Shown piece by piece: positions 30,766 through 39,322 of a stretch of DNA of 64,000 bases. Below the pieces are notes generated by a model. That model had not been told where the DNA came from, made no database searches, and was given only the letters and a program-made list of their open reading frames with translations. Position 1 is the stretch's first letter, and each line of letters opens with the position of its first letter. This DNA is from Halorientalis litorea (lineage in GTDB: Archaea; Halobacteriota; Halobacteria; Halobacteriales; Haloarculaceae): contig NZ_CP095482.1 of assembly GCF_023028225.1 (NCBI RefSeq), forward strand, positions 310,001 to 374,000, read 5' to 3'. The position numbers and the translations under genes were made by a program.

Positions 30766-31842
30766 ATGGCCACTTGGTACGACGAGCCCGGTGACACGCC
30801 GGTCGACCACGTTCCCGCCGACTACTACCCGGAGGGCTGTGGCGCGTGGTTCGAGGTTCCGGCGGGACACGACGCGGGCAAGCGACTGTTCGTCCGGGAC
30901 AGCATCCACGGTTCCGGCGACCCCGACGCGACGGTGGTGCTGGTCCACGGCAATCCCGAGAACTCCTACACCTACCGGAACGTCGTCGACAACCTCCTCG
31001 CGGACGCCGACGGCACCGTCCGCGTCGTGACGATGGACCACGTCGGCTTCGGTCTCGCCGACACCGCCGACTACCAGATGGTCTGTCACGACCACGCTCG
31101 AAATCTCTCGCATCTGGTCGACGCGCTCGACCTCTCGGACGTGACGCTCGTGGTCCACGACTGGGGCGGCCCCATCGGCGTCGGCGGGTTCCTCGACCAC
31201 CCCGGCCTCGTCTCGAACCTCGTCGTGCTGAACAGTACCGTCTTCCCCATGCCCGATACGGGCTACACCTACCACGGGAACTACCCGACGCGACTCCTCC
31301 CGTGGGCGCGTGTGGCCAGCGTCGTGCCGGACGTGTTCTGGCGAGAGGTCGCCGCCTACATCCCCTTCCAGTCCCCGCAACTGCCGGTCAAACTGTACAG
31401 CGGCCTCGTCCTCTACATCATCGCCCGTCGCCTCGGCCGGGTACCCGCCACCGGACGGGATGCGGAGCGCGTGTTCTGCGAGCAGTTCCGTGACCGGGGG
31501 AACGTCCGCAGTTCCAAACGCCTCGTCTGGCAGACGCCGTACTGGGGCCACGGGAACGTCTACGAGGACCCGGACCTCGGCAAGCGAGACACCGGGCCGT
31601 TCTACGAGGCGATGCAGGAGCGTATCGTCGCGGAGTGGGGACCGGACGCCCGTGACATCGGCGTGCGGGCCGTCGTCGGCCGGTGGGACCCCTGCGGCAA
31701 ACCCGAGGTCCTCGACCAGTGGCGCGAAGCGTTCCCGCAGTTAGAGGGGAACGTGGCCGCCTTCGAGGACGCCGGACACTTCATCGAGGAGGCACGCCCG
31801 CAGGCAGTCGCCGACGCCATCACGGACGCGGCCAGTCTCTGA
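30766..31842 (+). CDS. Haloalkane dehalogenase-like alpha/beta hydrolase
   Basis: 358 aa. HGNPENSYTYRN (oxyanion/halide Asn63), MDHVGFGLAD, the nucleophile elbow VVHDWGGPIG with Asp132 followed by Trp133, GRWDPCG, and the catalytic AGHF His338. Asp nucleophile, Asn after HG and Trp after the nucleophile are the residues that bind and release halide in haloalkane dehalogenases; epoxide hydrolases also use Asp but lack this Asn/Trp pair. The ATG at 30766 lies 2 bp after the aldo/keto reductase stop. The activity is predicted only. Confidence 0.75.
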   Translation: MATWYDEPGDTPVDHVPADYYPEGCGAWFEVPAGHDAGKRLFVRDSIHGSGDPDATVVLVHGNPENSYTYRNVVDNLLADADGTVRVVTMDHVGFGLADTADYQMVCHDHARNLSHLVDALDLSDVTLVVHDWGGPIGVGGFLDHPGLVSNLVVLNSTVFPMPDTGYTYHGNYPTRLLPWARVASVVPDVFWREVAAYIPFQSPQLPVKLYSGLVLYIIARRLGRVPATGRDAERVFCEQFRDRGNVRSSKRLVWQTPYWGHGNVYEDPDLGKRDTGPFYEAMQERIVAEWGPDARDIGVRAVVGRWDPCGKPEVLDQWREAFPQLEGNVAAFEDAGHFIEEARPQAVADAITDAASL

Positions 31843-31846
31843 GGCG

Positions 31847-32065
31847 TCAGCCGTGCGGGTCGTCCGCGGTCCTGGCCTGTTCGTGCGTGTGGTGGTAAAA
31901 CCGGAGGCGAGACGCGTCACCGTCGTCGACCGGTTCGAAGCAGACCCGGCGGTACCGCTCGTTGTCGAGCAGGTTGACCATCACGCCGGACTCGTGGACG
32001 GACACCGAGTCGTAGGCCGCCGTACACACCGGGCACACCCTCGGCGGGTCGTCGGGAACGTCCAT
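31847..32065 (-). CDS. Small conserved-looking protein, unknown function
   Basis: 72 aa. One CPVC pair near the N-terminus (VCPVCTAAYDSVSVHESGV) and a single further Cys, so a full zinc finger is not obvious unless His residues (in FYHHTHEQ) contribute. Codon use matches its neighbours. Convergent with the hydrolase (4 bp apart). No family recognised. Confidence 0.6.
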   Translation of the reverse strand: MDVPDDPPRVCPVCTAAYDSVSVHESGVMVNLLDNERYRRVCFEPVDDGDASRLRFYHHTHEQARTADDPHG

Positions 32066-32102
32066 ACGCCCGCTACGGCCGCGACGAACTCATCCCTTCT
32101 GC

Positions 32103-32612
32103 TCACTCGCGGGCAGTCCGCACGTCGTCCGCGACGGCCCGGACAGTCTCGGCGTCGTCCTCGCTGTAGGCGATGACGCGCACGTCCGAGAGCGAGTCGG
32201 ACTCGACAGCGGCTATCTCCTCGCAGATGATGCGCGCGCCGTCCCGCAACTCGAACCCAGCCACGCCCGTCCCGAGGACCGGTATCACGAGCGACTCACA
32301 GCCGAGTTCGGCTGCCCGTTCGAGCGTGTTCCGTGCCGCGTCACGGATGCTGTCCGCGGTGGCCTGCCCGCCCGCCGGCATCGCCGCAGCGTGGATCACG
32401 TACTCGGCGTCGAGGTCGTAGGCGTCCGTGACGGCTACGCCACCGAGGGCGACCGGCCCCTTCGAGACGGCTTCCTCGTCGATGCCGTCGCCCGCTCCCC
32501 GGCGGAGCGCGCCAGCGACGCCCGACCCCATCCGCAGGCCGGTGTTGGCCGCGTTCACCAGTGCGTCCGCGGACTGTGCGGCGATGTCGCCCTGAATCAC
32601 CTCGAAGTCCAT
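32103..32612 (-). CDS. Macro-domain (ADP-ribose-binding) protein
   Basis: 169 aa. MDFEVIQGDIAAQSADALVNAANTGLRMGSGVAGAL carries the macro-domain D and NAAN loop, and VIPVLGTGVAGF is the second ADP-ribose loop. Such proteins bind or hydrolyse ADP-ribose or O-acetyl-ADP-ribose. The ATG at 32612 is preferred; a TTG at 32642 would overlap the helicase stop. Downstream of the Lhr-like helicase and likely co-transcribed, suggesting a tie to DNA repair or NAD metabolism. Confidence 0.9.
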   Translation of the reverse strand: MDFEVIQGDIAAQSADALVNAANTGLRMGSGVAGALRRGAGDGIDEEAVSKGPVALGGVAVTDAYDLDAEYVIHAAAMPAGGQATADSIRDAARNTLERAAELGCESLVIPVLGTGVAGFELRDGARIICEEIAAVESDSLSDVRVIAYSEDDAETVRAVADDVRTARE

Positions 32613-32638
32613 ACCGAGCCGTTCGGCGGCCGGGGACT

Positions 32639-35461
32639 TCAATCCCAGAACGACTGCGTGCGGGCGTATTGACGCTCCTGTGAGAGGATGTCGCGGTAGA
32701 ACTCGTCTTCGTCCTCCCGGAGTTTGCTGATGATGCGAGCGGCGTTGTGCGGGCCGACGCCGCGGGCGGCCAGCGCGACGACGGCCTGCTTGCCGTGGCT
32801 CTGGACGAGGTTGGCCGACTTGTACGCGCGTCGGGTCTGTTTCTCCTGTTCGTCGTCCTTCTCGCCGGACGTGACGGCCGTCACCACCTCGTCAGCCCAC
32901 GGGTTGAGTGCCGCGATGCGGGTGGACCCGCAGTTCGGACACTCCGGTTGGTCCGAGACGCGCTTGACCTCGCGTTTGCGCTCCCAGTCCTGACAGTGCA
33001 GACAGAACAAGAGGATACGGTCGTTCTGGATGCGCTCGCGGACCGTCTGGATGACGCTCGCGTCGGCGTTCTCGGGGGCCAGCAGTTCCTGCCCCGACGA
33101 CCGGCCGCCCAACCCGACGGCCGTCCGCTCGCCGACGGTCGCTATCTCGATGTCGCCACGCTGGATGCGGGCAAGCACCTCGCTCGCCGCGTCGACGGCC
33201 AGTTCCTCGTGGAGCAGTTCGCGCACCGCCTCGTCGTAGACTGGCGTGCCTTCGAGGGCATCGAGGAGGCGGGAGCGGCCGAACCGCTGGCCCGACCCGG
33301 ACTGCCAGTTCTTCAGCGCGCCGAACTTCGTGGCGACCTGTGCGAGTTTGAACTTCAGCGCGTCGGCGTTCTTCAGCGAGAGTTCGATGATGCCCTCGAC
33401 GTGTTCGGGGTCCGTCTCCTCGACGGTGTCGAGTACGTCGTTGACCGTCACGCCGCGCGGGACTTCGAGTTCGATGCGGTACGGGTCGACTTCCAGCCCC
33501 ACCGAGGACCCGGTTCGCTGTCCGATGAGAGCCGAGAGGACACGTCCCAGCGTCTCGTTGATGGTGTGCCCGAAGTGGGCGTTGACTACCACCTCGCGGC
33601 CGTGAAACTCCACGAGGAGTCGGTCGTCGGTGGGAACGGGAGCGTCGTGGTGGGTCAGTTGGTCGATGGCTTCGACGATGGTGTGTTCGTCGGCGGGATA
33701 CCGGCGGGTGAGGTCACGCGCCACGGCCTCGGGTGACGCGCCGTCGAGTTGCGCGCCCGCGACGCCGCGGAGTTCGCCGACTTCCTGTGCCACGTCGTAG
33801 GGGACCGGTATCTCCTGTCCGACCCACGACGGGACTTCGCCCGCGGGGTCCTCGACGGGCGAGACGAGGACCTCCTCGTCCTCCTCGTCTACCTCCGTGA
33901 TTCGCCACATCTCCCCGCCCTGAATGAAGATTTCGCCCGGTGCGGCGAAGTTGACGACGAACTGCTCGTCGAGGGTCCCGACCTGTCGCCCCGAGGCCAT
34001 GTCGGAGACGTCGTAGGTGGCCTCGTCGGGAATCATCGAGAGGTTGTGGTAGAAGTACTGCCACGTCCCCCGCCGCTTCTCGATTCGGTCCGCGTCTTCC
34101 TCTAACCAGACGACGCGGTTGTCCGCGAGTTCGCGGACCACCTGTTTGAACTTCGACTCCGAGAGGTCCCGGAACGGGTAGGCCCGCGTCACGATGTCGT
34201 AGGCCCGCATGGCCGACACCTCGCCGACGTCCATCAGGATGCCCGCGATTTGGTTCGCGACAGTGTCGAGACTGCCGTGGTGAATGTTCGCGGGTTCGAC
34301 GTCGCCCGCGCGGGCCTGCCGGGCGATGGCCAACGCCTCGAAGGTGTCGTCCGGGCGGGTGGTGATGACCGTCCCGGCGGACACTTCGTCGCGGCGGTGG
34401 CCCGCCCGCCCGACACGCTGGAGCAACCGCGACACCTGGCGCGGACTCTGGTACTGGACCACGTGGTCGATGCTCCCTACGTCGATGCCCAGTTCCATCG
34501 AGGACGTACACAGCAGGGCCGACACGTCACCGGCCTTGAACTCGTCCTCGACATCGATGCGGGCCTCCTTGGAGAGCGACCCGTGGTGAACTTCGATGTC
34601 GGTGCCGAGTTCTTTGAACCGCGACCCGAGTGCCTCGGCGGTCTGTCGGGTGTTGACGAACACGAGCGTCGAGTCGTGGCTGGCGACGAGTTCGTCTATC
34701 GCCCGGACGTGACTGGCTACCTCGACGTTGGTCATCAGTTCGCTCGCCAACTGCTCGTCCTCGTCGGTGACTGCCGGCTCCCTGACGGTCACGTCGATTT
34801 TACTGCCCACGTCCACCTCGACGATTTCACAGCCGCGGTCGCCCGTGAGAAACTTTCCTACCTCTTCGGGGTCACCGACAGTCGCGGAGAGGCCGATACG
34901 CTGGACGGAACCGGCGACCTCGCGGAGGCGTTCGAGGCCGATAGTGAGTTGGGCACCGCGTTTCGCCGCCGCGAGCTCGTGTACCTCGTCGACGACGACG
35001 TGGTCCACGTTCGCCAGCGCGACGCGGAGTTTCGACCCCGTGAGCATCGCTTGCAGGGTTTCGGGCGTCGTCACCAGCACGTCCGGCGGGTCGTCGGCCT
35101 GCTTCTGTCGCTGGTAGTCCGTCGTGTCGCCGTGACGAACGTCGACATCTACGTCGAGTGTCTCCCCCCACCACTCCAGTCGGTCGCGCATGTCCCGGTT
35201 CAGTGCCCGCAACGGTGTCACGTACAGCGTGCCGATGCCGAACTGGTCAGTTCCTTCGAGGGCGTCGAGGACGGGGAGCATCGCCGTCTCGGTTTTCCCG
35301 GTTCCGGTCGGCGCGACGATGAGGCCGTTGGCCCCCTCCGAGAGGGGCGGAATCGCGCGACGCTGTGGCTCGGTGGGCGAGGAGAACCCGCGCTCGGAGA
35401 GCGCGTCACGCACGGCCGCCCCGAGTTCCGCGAAGGCGGCCGCAGACCCCGATTCTGCCAT
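32639..35461 (-). CDS. lhr: Lhr-like DEAD/DEAH-box helicase
   Basis: 940 aa. Helicase domains: Walker A APTGTGKTETA (about residues 50-60), motif Ia TPLRALNRD, DEVHE (motif II), SATVGDPEE (motif III) and the C-terminal RecA domain ending in YQSPRQVSRLLQRVGRAGHRR (motif VI). A winged-helix/beta-barrel region (about 410-800) follows as in Lhr. Near the C-terminus CLHC and CPNC (about residues 845-875) form a zinc ribbon, then helix-rich residues with GVGPHNAARI, an HhH-like motif. 3'-5' helicase in repair or recombination by family. ATG at 35461 chosen; the frame extends 11 codons upstream. Confidence 0.92.
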   Translation of the reverse strand: MAESGSAAAFAELGAAVRDALSERGFSSPTEPQRRAIPPLSEGANGLIVAPTGTGKTETAMLPVLDALEGTDQFGIGTLYVTPLRALNRDMRDRLEWWGETLDVDVDVRHGDTTDYQRQKQADDPPDVLVTTPETLQAMLTGSKLRVALANVDHVVVDEVHELAAAKRGAQLTIGLERLREVAGSVQRIGLSATVGDPEEVGKFLTGDRGCEIVEVDVGSKIDVTVREPAVTDEDEQLASELMTNVEVASHVRAIDELVASHDSTLVFVNTRQTAEALGSRFKELGTDIEVHHGSLSKEARIDVEDEFKAGDVSALLCTSSMELGIDVGSIDHVVQYQSPRQVSRLLQRVGRAGHRRDEVSAGTVITTRPDDTFEALAIARQARAGDVEPANIHHGSLDTVANQIAGILMDVGEVSAMRAYDIVTRAYPFRDLSESKFKQVVRELADNRVVWLEEDADRIEKRRGTWQYFYHNLSMIPDEATYDVSDMASGRQVGTLDEQFVVNFAAPGEIFIQGGEMWRITEVDEEDEEVLVSPVEDPAGEVPSWVGQEIPVPYDVAQEVGELRGVAGAQLDGASPEAVARDLTRRYPADEHTIVEAIDQLTHHDAPVPTDDRLLVEFHGREVVVNAHFGHTINETLGRVLSALIGQRTGSSVGLEVDPYRIELEVPRGVTVNDVLDTVEETDPEHVEGIIELSLKNADALKFKLAQVATKFGALKNWQSGSGQRFGRSRLLDALEGTPVYDEAVRELLHEELAVDAASEVLARIQRGDIEIATVGERTAVGLGGRSSGQELLAPENADASVIQTVRERIQNDRILLFCLHCQDWERKREVKRVSDQPECPNCGSTRIAALNPWADEVVTAVTSGEKDDEQEKQTRRAYKSANLVQSHGKQAVVALAARGVGPHNAARIISKLREDEDEFYRDILSQERQYARTQSFWD

Positions 35462-35533
35462 CGACAGCCCTAGCGGTGCGACCCGATTAAGCACACCGCT
35501 TCGTCCGCCGGGCGGCGTCGACGGCGACGGGAC

Positions 35534-36280
35534 TCACACGCGCCGGTAGTCCCCGAGTCGCGTCCCGTCGAGGAGGTACGCCTGCCCGTCGGTCACTCCC
35601 TCGGGGAGGTACGGCGCGAGGAAGTCTTGCCCTTCGACGTTGACCCACGTCCCGCCCGTGCGGTCGTTGAACGCCGGGAAGACGATGAGTTCGCCGCCCC
35701 CGTCGATGGTGGTGTCGTGGAACGCCGCGAACGGGGCACTGTTCAGGTCCCCCCGGAGCCACACGCGCTCGACGCGCGCACCGCCCACGTCGTCCTCCAG
35801 TCGGACCACGGGATGCTCGTGGGCGGTACAGACCACGTCGGCACGGAGTACGTCCGGCGAAGGCCACGTGTGACCGTGTGCGAACCCGACCGACCCGTAC
35901 CGGACCCCGTGCCCGGGCGTCACCGTCACGTCCGGGTAGCCGTCGGTCACGTCCCCGATGTCCCCGTCGTGGTTCCCGCGAACGACCGTCGTCGGTACGG
36001 AAACGGCGTCGAGCAACGCCGTCAGTTCGGCACGCTCCTCGCCGCGTGGGTCACCGATGGCGTTCGCGAAGTCACCAAGGACGACCAGTCTGTCCGCAGC
36101 CGTCCCGTCGAGCAGGGTCTGGACGGCCGTCCGTCGGCTCTCGGCGTCGCTTCGGAGTTCGACGCCCTCGTGCCGCAGGCCGACCTCCAGCCCCGCGTGG
36201 TAGTCTGCGAGGACGAGTGCCCGTTCGTCCGGGAGGGTCGCGACTGCCGCGGGTTCCCCGGGGACCGGCTCGACGGCCAT
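35534..36280 (-). CDS. rpe: RPA-associated calcineurin-like phosphoesterase
   Basis: 248 aa. Metal-binding motifs of the metallophosphoesterase fold: LVLADYHAGLE, VVLGDFANAIG, VRGNHDGD and HGVRYGSVGFAHGHTWPS. The start codon directly abuts the stop of the upstream Rpap gene (0 bp), and the order RPA1-Rpap1-phosphoesterase matches the rpa1 operon described in Haloferax volcanii. The phosphoesterase substrate is not known from sequence. Confidence 0.9.
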   Translation of the reverse strand: MAVEPVPGEPAAVATLPDERALVLADYHAGLEVGLRHEGVELRSDAESRRTAVQTLLDGTAADRLVVLGDFANAIGDPRGEERAELTALLDAVSVPTTVVRGNHDGDIGDVTDGYPDVTVTPGHGVRYGSVGFAHGHTWPSPDVLRADVVCTAHEHPVVRLEDDVGGARVERVWLRGDLNSAPFAAFHDTTIDGGGELIVFPAFNDRTGGTWVNVEGQDFLAPYLPEGVTDGQAYLLDGTRLGDYRRV

Positions 36281-37912
36281 TCAAATGGGTTTCAGCGTCG
36301 CGTCGGCTGGTTCGTAACACCGCCCGTCCATCAGCGCGTCCTGTATCGCTTCCTCGACGGCCTCGGGGTCCGCGCCGTACTCCTCGACGACGCTCGCAAC
36401 CACGTCGTCGTGGTCGGCCCCGTCACCCTCGTCCAGTTCCCGCATCGCGTCCATCGCGGCGTCCGTGAGGTCCACGTCGGCTGTGTCCCCGTCGGCATCG
36501 GCGTCGGGTTCGGCGACTGTCTCCTCGTCGGTTTCGGGCGGTTCCGGTTCCGTCTCCTCGTCGGGTTCCGGGTCCGCGCCCCCGCCGGTCGCCTGCCCAC
36601 CCGCGTCGGCGTCCACGGTTTCGGTGTCCGCGGGGCTCGGTTCGGGGTCTGCCGCGGCCGAGTCCGTCGCCGCCGGCGTCCCCGCCGCCTCCTCGTCGAG
36701 GTCCTCGGGGTCGGGCGTCTCGATGTCGGCTTCGCCCGGTTCTTCGACCTCCGTGCCGGTCGAGAAGTCGGTGCCGTACTCCTCCTCGATGCGTTCGCGC
36801 TCGTCGTCCTCCAACTCGAACTCGCCGCCCTCGAAGTCGCCGATGTCGTCGTCGTCCGTGCCAGTCAGGTCGGCGTCCGCCTCGGACCCACCGGCGTCGG
36901 TCGCCGTGGTCTCGGTCGCTGTCTCGACGGTCTCCGGTTCGCTCGCCGAGTCTGCAGGTTCGGACGAGGTCGGCGTCGTCCCGGTCGACTCGGGTTCGGC
37001 CGGTTCGGTCTCTGTCTGCTCGGCGGCCGGTTCGGCGTCCGTCCGCTCGGCTGACGGCGTGTCGTGGCTCTCTGTCGGGTCGGGGGACGAGTCGTCAGCC
37101 GCGGTGTCGTCTGTCGTCCCGGACGCCGCGGTTTCGGGTTCGGTGTCGGCCTCGACGGCCCCGCCGGTCTCGCCGACCGGCGAATCGAGGGCGTCGAGGT
37201 CGGCGAGTGTCGTCGACCCCGCCGCGTCGGGCGCGACGGACAGTCCTTCGACTTCCTCGCGGTCACCGGCGACGACGCGGGCGGCGTCGAGCGCGACTTC
37301 ACGGAGCGCGCCGAGGTACGTCGGCGTCGTCCCGTAGTGTTCCAGTGCCAGTGCGGTGCCCGAAGCGAGGCTCTCGTCGACGCCGTCCGCGGCGAGGGCG
37401 GCCGCGAGGTCGTCACCGCGCTCTGCACGGCCGAGCGCGTCGGCCATCGTCGCGACTCGGTAGAGGGTCTGCTCGGCCGTCTGCACGACCCAGCGATCCC
37501 GCGTCTCGGCGTCCACCTCGTTGATGCTCTCGGGTCTGACGGAGGTGTAGACGGTGTCGGCGTCGTCGGGTTGGAACGTTCGGGCCTTGCCGGTCAGGGC
37601 GACGAACACCGGTGGCTCCGTGCGTTCGAGAAACGCCAGTGCCTCGGGTTGGTACTGCCCGGCGTAGACGACGAACGCGCCGGTCGGGTCCACGATGCGT
37701 GCCCGAAGCACGTCCTCGTTGACCTGCTCCAGTTCAGTGAGGACACCCACGACGAACAGGCGGTTGACTCGCGCACCGCTCGGCGTGACGACGTAGTTGG
37801 GTGCGCGCTCCTCGTCGCTCTCGGAGTACGAGAAGTCGGCGTCGTCGTACTCGGCGGCGAACAGCCGATAGGCGACCTCTCGACGGCCGGGGCCGCCGTC
37901 GTCGGCACTCAC
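36281..37912 (-). CDS. rpap1: RPA1-associated protein (Rpap1)
   Basis: 543 aa with a GTG start at 37912 (MSADDGGPGRREVAYRLFAAEY). Residues 10-260 form the conserved OB-type domain (APNYVVTPSGARVNRLFVVGVLTE, VFVALTGKARTF). Residues 265-480 are an extremely acidic Thr/Glu/Asp/Pro/Ala-rich linker of about 215 residues, and a short C-terminal helical domain (MDAMRELDEGDGADHDDV) follows. An upstream GTG at 37921 is possible; no ATG is available. It works with RPA1 to bind single-stranded DNA. Confidence 0.88.
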   Translation of the reverse strand: MSADDGGPGRREVAYRLFAAEYDDADFSYSESDEERAPNYVVTPSGARVNRLFVVGVLTELEQVNEDVLRARIVDPTGAFVVYAGQYQPEALAFLERTEPPVFVALTGKARTFQPDDADTVYTSVRPESINEVDAETRDRWVVQTAEQTLYRVATMADALGRAERGDDLAAALAADGVDESLASGTALALEHYGTTPTYLGALREVALDAARVVAGDREEVEGLSVAPDAAGSTTLADLDALDSPVGETGGAVEADTEPETAASGTTDDTAADDSSPDPTESHDTPSAERTDAEPAAEQTETEPAEPESTGTTPTSSEPADSASEPETVETATETTATDAGGSEADADLTGTDDDDIGDFEGGEFELEDDERERIEEEYGTDFSTGTEVEEPGEADIETPDPEDLDEEAAGTPAATDSAAADPEPSPADTETVDADAGGQATGGGADPEPDEETEPEPPETDEETVAEPDADADGDTADVDLTDAAMDAMRELDEGDGADHDDVVASVVEEYGADPEAVEEAIQDALMDGRCYEPADATLKPI

Positions 37913-37979
37913 GCGGACCACCCCCCAGTGGCGAGCGTGGGGTCGCCTGTCCCACCCGGACGGGCGGGGAAAGCGGACC

Positions 37980-39254
37980 TCATCGGCCGACCTCCGCGAG
38001 CAGGTCCCGCGCACGGTCCGCCGGGTCGTCCTCACTCCGCGTGAACGCCGTCGCGTCGAGGTTCGCGCCGTACTCGTCGACCGACAGCGACCCGCGGACG
38101 CGGAACTCGTGGCCGACGACGCGCTCCGCGATGGTGTCCGCGACCACCGACTGGTCCATCTCGTCGCGGGCGTGCTCTTTCGCGGCGTCGAGGCCACCGC
38201 CGTACACCTCGGCGGTCAGGTCGGCCCCGAGGACGGCGGTGACGGTGCCGGTACCGTCGTCGAGGATTGCCTTCGTCCGCAGGTCGTCCTCGCCCTCGAC
38301 GGTCCCGTGGCTCCGGCACTGGCCGTTCTGGACGACGCGCCCGCACTCGGGGCACCGCTCGATGAGGCCGGACCCGTCCCGGATTTCGATGACGTTGCCC
38401 CGGAGTTCCACGTCGTAGGCCCCGCCGCGGTCGACCGCCTCGCGGACGGGGAGCCGTTCGGGGTCGGCGCGGGCCTGCACCGGCGAGTTGAGGGGCGTGA
38501 CCGTGGAGAACTCCGAGAGGTTCACCGACGGGACGCCGCGGAACTCCCGGACGTAGGCGTTCTCGACGCGGACGGACACACCCTCACCGAGCGCGTCGCG
38601 GGGTTCCCAGTCGGTGAAGGGCAGGCGCGCGCTCTCGTCGGCGAGCGTCCCGCTCAGGATTTCGGTCTCGCCGTCGCGGCCGTCGATGACCTTCCGCTCA
38701 CACTCCACGACGCTGACCTCGACGGCCACGCCACGGTCACCGGGAGAGAGGTCTGCGAGGGTCGCGTCACCGCCGATATCGTACGCGATGGCGGGCGAGT
38801 CGTCGACGCGTTCCACGTCGGTGCTCTCCCCGAGGTTGAGTTCGGGATGGCCCTCCCACTCGCGGACGCCCGCGTTGCCGATACGGACCGTCTCGCCGGG
38901 TTGCAGGTCGAAGTCCTCCCACGCGGTGTAGGATATCCTGCCCGTCCCGTCGGCGAGTTCACCCTCGAAGATGACTTGCTCCTCGCCGCGGTAGTGGATG
39001 GGTCGTTTCCCGACGGTCAGGACGGTGGCCGTGACCGTCACCGACGAATCGTCGGTCGACACCTCGGCCACGTCGACGGCACTCGGCGCGCCGGTGTCAC
39101 CGGCCGTGCCATCGCCGTACTTTCGCCGGAGGCTCTGCTTGGCCTCGTCCACCGGGACGCTGTAACTCACCAAGTTCTCAAGGTCAGATTTGACCTCCTC
39201 TTTGTCAACGCCGAGGTCGGAGGCGAGGTCCTCGGCATGGTCGTCGAGTTGCAT
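37980..39254 (-). CDS. rpa1: Replication protein A, RPA1 (single-stranded DNA binding)
   Basis: 424 aa. Three OB-fold domains are visible (about residues 55-170, 170-275 and 275-385), the last one holding a zinc finger Cys301-Cys304-Cys313-His316 (CPECGRVVQNGQCRSH). The N-terminal helix bundle begins MQLDDHAEDLASDLGVDKEEV. The ATG at 39254 is chosen as the first codon of that conserved N-terminus; the frame runs further upstream. First gene of the rpa1-rpap1-rpe operon. Confidence 0.94.
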   Translation of the reverse strand: MQLDDHAEDLASDLGVDKEEVKSDLENLVSYSVPVDEAKQSLRRKYGDGTAGDTGAPSAVDVAEVSTDDSSVTVTATVLTVGKRPIHYRGEEQVIFEGELADGTGRISYTAWEDFDLQPGETVRIGNAGVREWEGHPELNLGESTDVERVDDSPAIAYDIGGDATLADLSPGDRGVAVEVSVVECERKVIDGRDGETEILSGTLADESARLPFTDWEPRDALGEGVSVRVENAYVREFRGVPSVNLSEFSTVTPLNSPVQARADPERLPVREAVDRGGAYDVELRGNVIEIRDGSGLIERCPECGRVVQNGQCRSHGTVEGEDDLRTKAILDDGTGTVTAVLGADLTAEVYGGGLDAAKEHARDEMDQSVVADTIAERVVGHEFRVRGSLSVDEYGANLDATAFTRSEDDPADRARDLLAEVGR

Positions 39255-39322
39255 CACTACCGGGTTCGAGGGGGCGGGATAAAAATCGTGTCCCGCGCCA
39301 CTGCGACGTTCCGCGCCGCCGC

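Noticed and set aside
33714-34511. A 265-codon frame in another reading of the helicase gene
   Set aside because: Low-complexity Arg/Gly/Pro reading of the lhr coding strand; no motif and no promoter.
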